64,000 nt of DNA from Piscinibacter aquaticus (GCA_007994965.1 VOPW01000001.1:3782001-3846000), one strand, 5' to 3'. Positions 39,865-49,230 are shown, numbered from the stretch's first letter. Made by a program: numbers and translations. The notes: generated by a model from the sequence alone, not told the origin.

Positions 39865-40356
39865 ATGCCTGAACGCTGGAAACCGAGCGTCACCGTCGCC
39901 GCGATCATCGAGCGCGACGGCCGCTACCTGCTCGTCGAGGAACACACGCCCGAGGGCCTGAAGCTGAACAACCCGGCCGGCCACCTCGACCCCGGGGAAA
40001 GCCCGCAGCAGGGTGTGGAGCGCGAGGCGCTGGAGGAGACGGCGTGCGCATTCACCCCTGACCGATTGGTGGGCGTCTACCTCTCGCGCTTCCAGCGCCC
40101 GGCCAGCGGCGAGGACGTGACCTACGTGCGCTTCGCCTTCGGCGGCACGGTGGGCGAGCCCGATCCGGCGCGCCCGCTCGACGACGGCATCGTGCGCACG
40201 CTGTGGATGACGCTGGACGAGGTGCGCGCCAGCCGCGAGCGCCACCGCAGCGGCCTGGTGCTGCGCTGCATCGAGGACCATGCGGCCGGCGTGCGCCTGC
40301 CGCTCGCGGCCATCACCACCGATCCGACCGTCTACGCGCCGGAGATCAAGCGTTGA
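39865..40356 (+). CDS. nudJ: NUDIX hydrolase, NudJ-like
   Basis: 163 residues, frame intact. The Nudix box [20 protein letters not shown] (then TACAF) is complete, with the REALEE metal-binding core. N terminus [20 protein letters not shown]. NudJ hydrolyses thiamine pyrophosphates and nucleoside di- and triphosphates. Linkage to mnmA, which follows after 43 bases, is the conserved nudJ-mnmA arrangement, and this supports the assignment. Confidence 0.87.
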   Translation: MPERWKPSVTVAAIIERDGRYLLVEEHTPEGLKLNNPAGHLDPGESPQQGVEREALEETACAFTPDRLVGVYLSRFQRPASGEDVTYVRFAFGGTVGEPDPARPLDDGIVRTLWMTLDEVRASRERHRSGLVLRCIEDHAAGVRLPLAAITTDPTVYAPEIKR

Positions 40357-40386
40357 GCGCACGACGGCCGCCGCCGGGCCGGGCGG

Positions 40387-40392
40387 GATAAT
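40387..40392 (+). promoter_or_regulatory. possible -10 box of mnmA
   Basis: GATAAT ends 7 bases before the mnmA ATG, and no clear Shine-Dalgarno is present. As at argS, this spacing would give a nearly leaderless message. It lies after the nudJ stop, so mnmA could have its own promoter. Confidence 0.3.
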
Positions 40393-40399
40393 CGCGGCC

Positions 40400-41511
40400 A
40401 TGGGCAAGAAACTGCGGGTCGTCGTCGGTCTGTCCGGCGGTGTCGATTCCGCCGTGAGCGCGTGGCTGCTGAAACAGCAGGGCCACGAGGTCGTCGGCAT
40501 CTTCATGAAGAACTGGGATGACGACGACGATTCCGAGTACTGCTCGAGCAACGTCGACTTCGTCGATGCGGCCGCGGTGGCCGACGTGATCGGGATCGAG
40601 ATCGAGCACGTCAACTTCGCCGCCGACTACAAGGACCGCGTCTTTGCCGAGTTCCTGCGCGAGTACCGGGCCGGCCGCACGCCCAACCCCGACGTGCTGT
40701 GCAACGCCGAGATCAAGTTCAAGGCCTTTCTCGACCATGCGATGCGCGTGGGCGCCGAGAAGATCGCCACCGGCCACTATGCGCGGGTGCGCGAGCGCGA
40801 GGGCCGCTTCGAGCTGCTCAAGGGGCTCGACCCGCTGAAGGACCAGAGCTACTTCCTGCACCGGCTGAACCAGGCGCAGCTCGCGAAGACGATGTTCCCG
40901 GTGGGTGAACTGCCCAAGACCGAGGTGCGTCGCATTGCGGCGGAGATCGGCCTGCCGAATGCGAAGAAGAAGGATTCGACCGGCATCTGCTTCATTGGCG
41001 AGCGGCCGTTCCGAGAGTTCCTCAACCGCTACCTCGCGAACCAGCCGGGGCCGATCAAGGACGACCGCGGCCGCACGATCGGCGAGCACGTGGGCCTGAG
41101 CTTCTACACGCTCGGCCAGCGCAAGGGCATCGGCATCGGCGGGCTCAAGGAGCGCGGCGCGGCCAAGGGCGGCAGCGAACACGAACCGTGGTTCGTGGCG
41201 CGCAAGGACATGGCGGCCAACACGCTGTATGCGGTGCAGGGGCACGACCACCCGTGGCTGCTGTCGCACGCGCTGCGGGCCGACGATGCCAGCTGGGTGG
41301 CCGGTGTGCCGCCGGCGGCCGGCGGCTACGGCGCGAAGGCGCGCTACCGCCAGGTGCCGATGCGGCGTGCCGCTTCGAGGCCGTCGCGGCCGGTGACTTC
41401 GTGCTGCGCTTCGACGAGCCGCAATGGGCCGTCACGCCGGGGCAATCGGCGGTGCTGTACGACGGCGAGGTGTGCCTGGGCGGCGGCGTGATCGCGCAGG
41501 CGATGGACTGA
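40400..41511 (+). CDS. mnmA: tRNA-specific 2-thiouridylase MnmA
   Basis: Thiolates U34 of tRNA-Lys, -Glu and -Gln. About 370 residues. [20 protein letters not shown] is the PP-loop ATP site; [20 protein letters not shown] and [20 protein letters not shown] carry the two catalytic Cys; [12 protein letters not shown]-like [20 protein letters not shown] is the tRNA-binding stretch. One indel near 41362 moves the end, [20 protein letters not shown], to another frame. The end nearly touches the convergent CAP-domain gene. Confidence 0.94.
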
Positions 41512-41514
41512 TCT

Positions 41515-42155
41515 TCAGCGCGGCCGCGCCAGTCCATCGTCCAGTAGTCACCGTAGCGGTTCGTGCTGGTGCCCTTGATGCAGGCCACGCCGATCTGCGT
41601 GAAGTTCGGGTTCATGATGTTGGCGCAGTGGCCGTCGCTGCCCATCCAGCCGGCCATCACATTGTTCACCGTGCCGTAGCCGGCGGCGATGTTTTCGCCG
41701 AGAGCCGCATAGGCGTAGCCGGTGGCCGCGACGCGCGAGCCCATCGTGCTGCCGTTCGAGCCGGTGTGCGAGAAGAAGTTGTTGGTCACCATGTCCTGCG
41801 AATGCACGGTGGCGGCCTGGGTGAGTTGCGTGCTCCAGGTCAGCGGGCCGGCGGGCGCAAAGCTGCCCTTGGTGCCGCAGCTGGCACCGGCCGCGCGCAG
41901 CTGATTGACGCGGGCGATCACGCTGTCGACGAAGTCGGGCAGTGCGCAGGTGGCATCGACACCGGCCGGTGCAGGTGCAGGTGCAGGTGCAGGTGCAGGT
42001 GCAGGTGCGGGTGCCGGTGCCGGAGCGGGAGGCGGCGGTGCGCTCCCGCCGGCCGGCGCTTCATTGGGCGCATTGCCGCCGCCCCCACCACAGGCGGCCA
42101 CCACGGCCGCCAGCCACAGACTGCCCCACCGGGCGGACCACGAAGACTTCGACAT
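41515..42155 (-). CDS. CAP-domain (SCP-like) lipoprotein
   Basis: About 213 residues. A lipoprotein signal with AAVVAACGGGGG (lipid-anchored Cys) is followed by a Pro-Ala repeat linker and a bacterial CAP domain: TWSTQLTQAATVHSQDMVTN, FFSHTGSNGSTMGSRVAATG, ALGENIAAGYGTVNNVMAGW and GSDGHCANIMNPNFTQIGVA. CAP proteins have varied, mostly unknown extracellular roles. The open frame runs on past the domain; one base missing near 41525 would give the end YWTMDLARPR with a stop at 41515-41517, which I use. The linker is coded by a hexanucleotide repeat. Confidence 0.8.
41968..42021 (+). repeat. GGTGCA hexanucleotide tandem repeat in the CAP-protein gene
   Basis: Six perfect GGTGCA units followed by about three degenerate ones (GGTGCG, GGTGCC). 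On the coding (minus) strand it encodes alternating Pro and Ala between the lipid anchor and the CAP domain. Gain or loss of a unit would stay in frame and only change linker length. Confidence 0.85.
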
Positions 42156-42229
42156 CCGGCCAAGGCTAGCGGCCCATGCCGGCGAACGCGGTGAACAACC
42201 GTAAGGAAAGGCTGCAAGTCCGCGGGGGC

Positions 42230-42245
42230 CGTGAGATGTCTCACG
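42230..42245. promoter_or_regulatory. 16-base perfect palindrome upstream of the cupredoxin/GGDEF-EAL operon
   Basis: CGTGAGA and TCTCACG with a TG centre, 76 bases before the cupredoxin-like gene start, in the 166-base divergent gap to the CAP-protein gene. Perfect dyad symmetry of this length in a promoter gap is typical of a dimeric regulator site. Regulator unknown. The rest of the gap shows no clear promoter boxes. Confidence 0.55.
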
Positions 42246-42321
42246 CCGCTTCGCCGTTCAGGACCCCCACCTGGAAGCCGATACACCACCATGGCGGGCC
42301 GTGGTGCCCGCAGGCTCGTTC

Positions 42322-42933
42322 ATGCGCCCGTTCCTGTCCGCTCTGATCTTCGTGGTACCTGCCTTCACCTCGCTGTCGGCGGTGGCGTCGCCCGTGTCGG
42401 TGCAGGTGGCCGACAGCGCCGGGCGCGCCCTGCCGGAGGCGGTGGTGCTGCTCGAGCCGCTGTCGGGCAAGCCGCCGGTCAAGCCGATGCCCGACGCCCA
42501 GCTCGCGCAGGAGAAGCGCCAGTTCAAGCCGCGTGTCACGCTGATCACGGTGGGCACGGCCGTCAACTTTCCGAACTTCGACACCGTGCGCCACCACGTC
42601 TATTCGTTCTCCAAGGCCAAGACCTTCGAGATCAAGCTGTATGCCGGCGTGCCGAGCCAGCCCGTGGTGTTCGACAAGCCGGGCATCGCCGTGCTCGGCT
42701 GCAACATCCACGACCGCATGGCCGCCTGGGTGGTGGTGGCCGACACACCCTGGCACGCGATGAGCGGCGCCGACGGCGTGGCGCGCATCGCCGATGCGCC
42801 GCCGGGGACGTACCAGATCAGCGTCTGGCATGCCGGCCTGGCTGCCAACAGCCCGCCGGTGACGCGCAGGGTGCAGGTCGGCAGCGCCGAACTGCGCGAG
42901 TCGTTCCAGCTGGCCGTGGAGACGCTGCCGTGA
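42322..42933 (+). CDS. cupredoxin-like periplasmic protein
   Basis: 203 residues, frame intact. Signal peptide MRPFLSALIFVVPAFTSLSA (cleaved near AVA). NFPNFDTVRHHVYSFSKAKT and AVLGCNIHDRMAAWVVVADT give the His ... Cys-xx-His-xx-Met order of a type I copper site, inside a plastocyanin-like beta fold. Such proteins are often labelled methylamine-utilization-like, with no proven role. The C-terminal part GVARIADAPPGTYQISVWHA looks like a carboxypeptidase-regulatory fold. The stop overlaps the GTG start of the c-di-GMP protein gene (GTGA), so it is a likely sensor or input partner. Confidence 0.8.
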   Translation: MRPFLSALIFVVPAFTSLSAVASPVSVQVADSAGRALPEAVVLLEPLSGKPPVKPMPDAQLAQEKRQFKPRVTLITVGTAVNFPNFDTVRHHVYSFSKAKTFEIKLYAGVPSQPVVFDKPGIAVLGCNIHDRMAAWVVVADTPWHAMSGADGVARIADAPPGTYQISVWHAGLAANSPPVTRRVQVGSAELRESFQLAVETLP

Positions 42934-45346
42934 CGCTCGCCCAGCGCCTGCGCAGTTCCTTCGCGATGCGCGTGGCAGCGCTGTTCCTCGGCCTGCTGGC
43001 GCTGGTGCAGATCGCCAGCTTCACGGCGATCAGCGCCAGCCTCGGCGCGCAGGCGCGCAGCACGCTGCCCGAGCGCCCGGCGGCCGGCGAACGGGTGCTC
43101 AAGACACTGCTCGACCAGCGCGCGCAGACACTGGCCGAAGCCGCCAAGCTGCTCGCCGCCGACTACGGCTTCCGCGACGCCGTGCTGTCGGAAGACCGCG
43201 AGACGATCGGCTCGGTGCTGGAGAACCACGGCGGGCGCATCGGCGCCACCGAGGTGGTCTGGCTGGGCACCGACTTCAACCTGCGCGCCTCGGCCGGCAA
43301 CGGCGTCAATGCGGCGCAGTTCGGCCCCGCGGCGGCGGCGCTCGCCGGCACCGCCACCCGCGCCGGCAGCGCCAGCGGCCTGATGCTGGTGCAGGGCCGC
43401 CCGCACCAGATCGTGCTGGTGCCGATGAACGCGCCCGTGCTGGTGGGCTGGGTGGCGATGGGCTTCCCGATCGACGCGCAGCTCGGCAGCGACCTGAAGG
43501 CGCTGTCGGCACTGAACCTGACGCTGCTCGCGCGTGCCGGAGGCCAGGGCACGTGGAGCGTCGTGCAGTCGACGCTCGGCGACGACGCCGCACGGCGGCT
43601 CGCTGCGCAGACCTGGGGCAGCCTGCCGCCGGCGATGTCCGAGGTACGGGCCGGCGACGAAGAACTCGGCGTGCGCCCGCGCTGGCTGCGCAGCCTCGGC
43701 GACGGTGACGGCGGCGCGGCCGTGCTCGCGCTCGTGTCGCTGTCCATCGACGAGGCCGCGCGCACGCCGCAACGCCTGCAGCTGGCGCTGCTGCTGATCA
43801 CGCTGCTGGCAGTGGGCATCTTCGCCGTCGGCAGCCTGTACACGGCCAACCGCGTGACCACACCGCTGCGCGAACTCGCCGGTGCCGCCGAGCAGCTCGG
43901 CAATGGCGACTACGACACGCCGGTGCGCGGCGCCGAACGCAGCGACGAGCTCGGTGAACTCGCGCAGTCCTTCGAGCGCATGCGCGTGAGCGTGGCCGAG
44001 AAGCAGGCGCAGATCCTCAGGCTCGCCTACTGGGATGCCCTCACCGGCCTGCCCAACCGCGTGCAGTTCGGCGATGCGGTGCAGCAGGCGATCGCGTCGG
44101 CCGGCCCGCAGCGCAAGCCCCTGGCGGTGCTGATGCTCGACCTCGACCGCTTCAAGAACATCAACGCCAAGCTCGGCTATGCCGTCGGCGACCGGCTGCT
44201 GCAGGCCGCCGCCGAACGTCTCTCGCGCCAGGTGCTGCGCGAGGGCGACTGGTGGCGCGGCGCTCCGGCGACGAATTCGCGGTGCTGCTGCGCGACGCCA
44301 CGCCGGAGCTGGCCGCCAGCGTCGCGCAGCGCATCGCGCGAGCCTTCGAGCAGCCGCTGTCGCTCGACGACAACCGCCTCGACCTGACGGTGGGCGTGGG
44401 CATTGCCTGCTGGCCGCTGCATGCGGATGCGGCCGACACGCTGATCAACCGCGCCGAGATGGCGATGCACGCCGCGAAGAAGCGCCATGCCGGCCCGCAG
44501 ATGTACGAGCCCGCGATGGACGACAGCAGCGCGCAGTCACTGTCGCTGCTGTCCGATCTGCGAGAGGCCATCGTGCGCGATGAGCTGCGCCTGCACCTGC
44601 AGCCCAAGCTGGCGCTGGCCACCGGCACCGTGTCCGGCGCGGAGGCGCTGGTGCGCTGGCAGCATCCGGTGCGCGGCATGATCCCGCCGGGGCAGTTCAT
44701 CCCGTTCGCCGAGCAGACCGGCTTCATCCGCCAGCTCACGCTGTGGGTCTTCGAGGCCTGCGCCAAGGCCGGCGCGAGCTGCATGCCGAGGGTGCCGACA
44801 TGGTGCTGTCGGTCAACCTCTCGGCACGCGACCTGTTCGACAGCGATCTGCCCGCCAAGCTCGAGGCATTGCTGCTGCAGCACCGCGTGCCGGCCGAGGC
44901 CTTCTGCCTGGAGATCACCGAGAGCGCGATCATGGACGACCCCGAACGCGCACTGGCACGCTCAAGCGCCTCGCGCTGATGGGCTTCAAGCTGTCGATCG
45001 ACGACTTCGGCTCGGGCATGTCGTCGTACGGCTACCTGAAGCTGCTGCCGGTCGACGAGCTGAAGATCGACATGGTCTTCGTGCGCAACATGGACCGCGA
45101 CCCGGTCGACGTGAAGCTGGTGCGCTCGATGATCGAGCTGGCGCACAACCTCGGCCTCTCGGTGGTCGCCGAAGGCGTGGAGAACGCGAAGATCTGGGAC
45201 CAGCTGCGCGAACTCCATTGCGACCGGCGCAGGGCTACCACATGGGCAAGCCGATGGCGCTGGAAGAGTTCGTCGCCTGGTCGGCGCGCTGGGTCGAGAA
45301 GAGCCGCGTGCCGGGTACCGCGGGCACCGCCGGCCTGCTCCACTGA
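42930..45346 (+). CDS. membrane HAMP-GGDEF-EAL protein (c-di-GMP turnover)
   Basis: About 805 residues. Transmembrane helix 1 (MRVAALFLGLLALVQIASFT), a periplasmic sensor domain to about residue 280, helix 2 (LALLLITLLAVGIFAVGSLY), HAMP, then GGDEF (LAYWDALTGLPNRVQFGDAV, MLDLDRFKNINAKLGYAVGD) and EAL (SGAEALVRWQHPVRGMIPPG, LSVNLSARDLFDSDL, IDDFGSGMSSYGYLKLLPVD, VVAEGVENAKIW, HMGKPM). EAL motifs are intact, which suggests a c-di-GMP phosphodiesterase. The GGDEF signature reads RSGDEF, so cyclase activity is uncertain. Four indels, near 44255, 44778, 44960 and 45228. GTG start overlaps the cupredoxin-like gene. Confidence 0.87.
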
Positions 45347-45389
45347 GCGCGCCCACAGGGCAGAATCGGGCGCTCCAGGAGGATCGCCC

Positions 45390-46025
45390 GTGTACCTGCC
45401 GAAGCACTTCGAGGAAACGCGCACCGAGGTCATGCACACGCTGCTGCGTACGCATCCGCTCGGCCTGCTGGTCACGCTGTCGGGCGGCGAGCTGCAGGCC
45501 AACAGCATCCCGTTCATGCTCGATGCGCAGCGCGGCCCGCACGGCACGCTGGTGGCGCACGTGGCGCGCGCCAACCCGCTGTGGCGCGAGGCGGCGCTGA
45601 CCCCGGTGCTGGCCGTCTTCCAGGGCCCGCAGGCCTACGTGAGCCCGAGCGGCTATGCTTCCAAGGCCGAGCACGGCAAGGTGGTGCCGACCTGGAACTA
45701 CGTGATGGTGCAGGCGCGCGGCCGGCTGCGCGCCATCGAGGATCCGCAGGAGCTGCACGCGCTCGTCTCGCGGCTGACCGATACCCATGAGCGCACGCGC
45801 GCCGCGCCGTGGGCCGTGAGCGATGCGCCGGCCGACTACATCGCGGCCACCCTGCGCGGCATCGTCGGCATCGAGATCCCGATCGAGTCGCTCGCCGGCA
45901 AGTGGAAGGTCAGCCAGAACCGCTCGGCCGCCGACCGCGAGGGCGTGGCGCGCATGCTCGACCAGGAGCCGGGCGGCGCGGCGATGGCGGCGCAGGTGCG
46001 CAACCCTGGCGCGGCATCTGCTTGA
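45390..46025 (+). CDS. paiB: PaiB-family FMN-binding protein
   Basis: 211 residues, frame intact. VYLPKHFEETRTEVMHTLLR at the start, ELQANSIPFMLDAQRGPHGT, VAHVARANPLW, AYVSPSGYASKAEHGKVVPT with WNYVMVQARGRLRAI, and LAGKWKVSQNRSAADREGVA are typical of the PaiB / FMN-binding split-barrel family. In Bacillus PaiB was described as a transcriptional repressor of sporulation and protease genes; in proteobacteria the role is unclear. The GTG start is supported by AGGAGG just upstream. Confidence 0.87.
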   Translation: MYLPKHFEETRTEVMHTLLRTHPLGLLVTLSGGELQANSIPFMLDAQRGPHGTLVAHVARANPLWREAALTPVLAVFQGPQAYVSPSGYASKAEHGKVVPTWNYVMVQARGRLRAIEDPQELHALVSRLTDTHERTRAAPWAVSDAPADYIAATLRGIVGIEIPIESLAGKWKVSQNRSAADREGVARMLDQEPGGAAMAAQVRNPGAASA

Positions 46026-46035
46026 GGCTCTGCCC

Positions 46036-47040
46036 ATGAGCGACACCCGAACAGCCGCCCGCCTGCGCCTGCTGATGAGCGGCTGCGCACTGCTGCTGGC
46101 CGCCTGTGGCGGCGGCGGCCCCGATGCCGGTTCGCCGGGTGCGCCGCCGCCACCTTCGCCGCCCGGCAATGCCGCACGCACCGCCGCGGCCACGGCCACG
46201 GCCCAGAGCACCAGCAATGCCTGCAACGCGATCCGGCCGTTCTACTGGGAAATCGGCGACCGCAGCGCGGCGCTCGCCTCGGGCGCCGTCGGCGGCAGCG
46301 CGTACGGCCCGGGCACGGTGATGAACATCGCCTCGTCGTCGAAGTGGCTCTACGGCGCCTATGTGGTGCAGCGGCGTGCCGGCGTGCTGACGGCCGAGGA
46401 CATCCAGCACCTGACCTTCCGCAGCGGCTACACGCGCTTCGCGATCTGCCTGCAGGGGCAGACGGTCGATGGCTGCCTGAACTACCTCAACAACGGCGTG
46501 CTGGTGCCCGCCTCGGTCGGCCGCTTCGACTACGGCGGCGGCCACATGCAGAAGCACGCCAGCCTGATCGGCCTGGGCGGCATGAACAACGCCGCGCTCG
46601 CGGCGGAACTGCGCAGCCAGCTCGGCACCGACATCGCACTGGCGTTCTCGCAGCCGCAGCCGGCCGGCGGCATCGTCAGCACGCCCGTCGACTACGCGCG
46701 CTTCCTGCGCAAGCTGCTCGATGGCTCACTGATCCTGGGTAGCCGGCTCGGCAGCCGGGCGGTCTGCACCAACCCGCTGACCTGCCCCACGGCCGACGGC
46801 ACGCCGGTGCCCACCACCGAGAGCTGGCACTACTCGCTCGGCCACTGGGTGGAGGACGATCCGCGCGTCGGCGACGGCACCTTCAGCAGCGCCGGCGCGT
46901 TCGGCTTCTATCCGTGGATCGATGCAGCACGCACGCACTACGGCATCGTGGCCCGCGAGGCGGCCGGCGGCAGCGGCGAAGCGTCGGCGAACTGCGGGCG
47001 CCTGATCCGCAAGGCCTGGGTGACGGCCGTCGCGAACTGA
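46036..47040 (+). CDS. serine-hydrolase-like lipoprotein (beta-lactamase fold)
   Basis: 334 residues, frame intact. Lipobox SGCALLLAACGGGG marks an outer- or inner-membrane lipoprotein. NIASSSKWLYGAYVVQRRAG contains SxxK (SSSK), the nucleophile motif of class C beta-lactamases and DD-peptidases; WHYSLGHWVEDDPRV may hold the Tyr of the YxN site, here YSL, and FSSAGAFGFYPWIDAARTHY matches the third motif as SAG in place of KTG/HxG. Loss of the Asn and Lys suggests an esterase-like or non-classical activity. It follows paiB after 10 bases. Confidence 0.68.
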   Translation: MSDTRTAARLRLLMSGCALLLAACGGGGPDAGSPGAPPPPSPPGNAARTAAATATAQSTSNACNAIRPFYWEIGDRSAALASGAVGGSAYGPGTVMNIASSSKWLYGAYVVQRRAGVLTAEDIQHLTFRSGYTRFAICLQGQTVDGCLNYLNNGVLVPASVGRFDYGGGHMQKHASLIGLGGMNNAALAAELRSQLGTDIALAFSQPQPAGGIVSTPVDYARFLRKLLDGSLILGSRLGSRAVCTNPLTCPTADGTPVPTTESWHYSLGHWVEDDPRVGDGTFSSAGAFGFYPWIDAARTHYGIVAREAAGGSGEASANCGRLIRKAWVTAVAN

Positions 47041-47049
47041 GCGCAGTGT

Positions 47050-47940
47050 TCAGGCGGGGGTCAGCACCTCGCCGTCGATGTCGGCGAGCGTCTCCTGCCA
47101 GTGGTGGAGGTCGTCGCCGCTGATCGCCAGCCACGCGCAGGCGTCCGCGCCATGCTGTTCCCATTCGGTGCCCGGCGACAGGCCGGCGCGGTGCGCCAGC
47201 AGGTAATCGGCCACCGGGCCGGCCGCCACCAGCGTGTGCACCTCGGGCTCGGTATCGCTGCTGCCCAGCGACTCCAGGCTGTGGTGCAGGCGGATCGCCG
47301 CCATCACGCTGGGCGCGAGCCGCCAGGCGCGGGCGGTGAGCGCGCCCACCACGGCGTGATCGGTGCGGTGATTGGCGTTCTCGGTCTCGATGTGGCTGCG
47401 GTCCTTGCGCGCGCGTGCTTCCACGAGCGTGCCGGCATAGCCTCGCACGCTCTGCATCAGCACCGGCAGGCCGACGTGGCAGAACAGGCCGTAGCTGTGC
47501 GCGGTCGACCTCCAGACCGGGCAGCTGCGTGGCGATCCAGGCGAGCGTGCTGGCGCGGCGCGCCGACTGATCCCAGAAGCCGCCGAGCAGCGGGTGGTTG
47601 ACGGAATCGCATGGCGCACGAGGAACGCGTTCATCAGCGCGACCGACTGCTTCAGCCCCAGCCGGTTCATCGCCTGGCCGGCGGAAGCCACCGGCGAGCT
47701 GGCCGCGAAAGCGGCACCGTTGGCGTTGCGGATCAGCGTGGCGGCCATGGCCACGTCGGCATTGGCGATGCGCGCGACCTCGTTCAGATCGGGTTCGCCA
47801 CTTGCCAGCGCCATCTGCAGCCGCGTCAGCAGTTCCGGGCAGGGCGGCACGACGATCTCCCGCAGCGGGCCGCTGCGCCGGGCGGCGTCGATCTCGCGTT
47901 CGATGGCGGCGACTTGACGGGAGGCGGCAGGGGCAGGCAT
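47050..47940 (-). CDS. HDOD-domain protein
   Basis: About 297 residues. HDOD is an HD-related domain that has lost metal ligands and is found in signalling proteins. PCPELLTRLQMALASGEPDL with VARIANADVAMAATLIRNAN and AMNRLGLKQSVALMNAFLVR are the HDOD start. HTDHAVVGALTARAWRLAPS-like TDHAVVGALTARAWRLAPSV and AIRLHHSLESLGSS complete the fold. Two compensating indels, near 47615 and near 47505, put the segment HPLLGGFWDQSARRASTLAW in a different frame, so the continuous open frame is misleading there. No effector domain is attached. Confidence 0.75.
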   Translation of the reverse strand: MPAPAASRQVAAIEREIDAARRSGPLREIVVPPCPELLTRLQMALASGEPDLNEVARIANADVAMAATLIRNANGAAFAASSPVASAGQAMNRLGLKQSVALMNAFLVRHAIPSTTRCSAASGISRRAAPARSPGSPRSCPVWRSTAHSYGLFCHVGLPVLMQSVRGYAGTLVEARARKDRSHIETENANHRTDHAVVGALTARAWRLAPSVMAAIRLHHSLESLGSSDTEPEVHTLVAAGPVADYLLAHRAGLSPGTEWEQHGADACAWLAISGDDLHHWQETLADIDGEVLTPA

Positions 47941-48073
47941 CGCGCGGCAGACGGAGTGGGCGTTCGATCGTCTTCGGCCGCCCGGCCGTGAACTTGAGCC
48001 GGCATCCCCTCGCAAGCCCTGAGACCGGGCAGCGCAGCGCGGAAGTACCCTGCCGCGGACGACGAGGCTCGAG

Positions 48074-48562
48074 ATGGCGGCAAGGACACGGCGACTGCAC
48101 GCGATGCTGCTGGCGGCACTGCTGGCCGGCTGCGCGCCGGCCGACGAGGACCGCGGCGCACGGCCGGCGGCGGCGCCGCTGCAGCCGGCCGCCCCGATGC
48201 CGGCCGACGAAGCGTCGCTGGCCATGCCCGACCTGATGGCGCTGGTGGTCGACCCGGCCGCCGGCGTCTTCGGGCCGGCCTTCCAGCGCGACCCGCAGCG
48301 CGAGCCGAAGGCCGCGCAGGCCTGGCAGGCGGTGGCCGATGCCGCGTCGGAGCTGGAGAGAACGGCTGCGGTGCTGGAGCAGCCGGGCTGGTCACTCGGC
48401 CGGGCCGAGTGGCTGCGCTCGGTGGCCGAGCTTCGCGAGGGCACCCGCGCCGGGGTGCAGGCGGCGCGCCAGCGCGATGCACGCCAGCTCGCCCGTGCCG
48501 CGCAGCGCCTGCAGGTGGCCTGCGACGGCTGCCACGCGCAGTACGCGCCGGCGCTTCGCTGA
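48074..48562 (+). CDS. c-type cytochrome lipoprotein (cytochrome c'-like)
   Basis: 162 residues, frame intact. Lipobox [13 protein letters not shown] gives a lipid-anchored periplasmic protein. The single haem motif [12 protein letters not shown] lies near the C terminus, as in four-helix class II cytochromes, and the middle is helical ([40 protein letters not shown]). Role in electron transfer or gas binding unknown. Convergent with ssb. Confidence 0.8.
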   Translation: MAARTRRLHAMLLAALLAGCAPADEDRGARPAAAPLQPAAPMPADEASLAMPDLMALVVDPAAGVFGPAFQRDPQREPKAAQAWQAVADAASELERTAAVLEQPGWSLGRAEWLRSVAELREGTRAGVQAARQRDARQLARAAQRLQVACDGCHAQYAPALR

Positions 48563-48584
48563 GCGTGCGCCGGCCGCGGACCGG

Positions 48585-49075
48585 TCAGAAGGGAATGTCG
48601 TCGTCCATCGCGTCGAAGCCGGTGGCCGGCTTGACGCGGGCTTGCTCGCCGCCGGGCGGGCGGCCGGGGCTGCCGCGCGCTGCGGGCGCTCGGAATAGTC
48701 GTCGCCGCCGCGGTCGTCGCCGGCGCCGCCACCCATGCCTTCACGGCCGCCGAGCATCTGCATCTCGGTGGCGATGATCTCGGTGGTGTACTGGTCCTTG
48801 CCTTCCTTGTCCTGCCACTTGCGGGTCTTCAGGCGGCCTTCCACGTACACCGAGCGGCCCTTCTTCAGGTACTCGCCGGCAATCTCGGCCAGGCGGTCGT
48901 AGAAGACCACGCGGTGCCATTCGGTCTCTTCCTGGCGATCGCCGGAATCCTTGTTCTTCCATTGCCGCGTGGTGGCCACGCTGACGTTGCAGACCGCGTT
49001 GCCGTTGGGCGTGTAGCGCACCTCGGGGTCGCGGCCGAGGTTGCCGATGATCTGGACTTTGTTCAACGAGGCCAT
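48585..49075 (-). CDS. ssb: single-stranded DNA-binding protein
   Basis: Essential replication and repair protein. OB fold at residues 1-110: [61 protein letters not shown] Gly/Pro/Ala-rich linker follows and the C terminus [16 protein letters not shown] is the acidic tip that recruits partner proteins. One indel near 48645 in the linker separates the two parts. Faces the cytochrome gene convergently with a 22-base gap. Confidence 0.93.
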
Positions 49076-49230
49076 GGCGCTCTCCGCTTCTCGAATCTGG
49101 GGGACGGGTGGGGTTGGAGCGGATTATCCGCCGCCGGCCGCGGGCGGCGCCCCGCCCGGCCTGGAGAAACCGGAGGGGCCCCGTTCAGGGGAAAGGCGCT
49201 GGCGCGCCGGCCAGCGCGCCAGCCGGCCGA

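Noticed and set aside
41968-42021. CRISPR-like or regulatory repeat array
   Set aside because: Units are 6 bases without spacers and encode a Pro-Ala linker within a lipoprotein gene.
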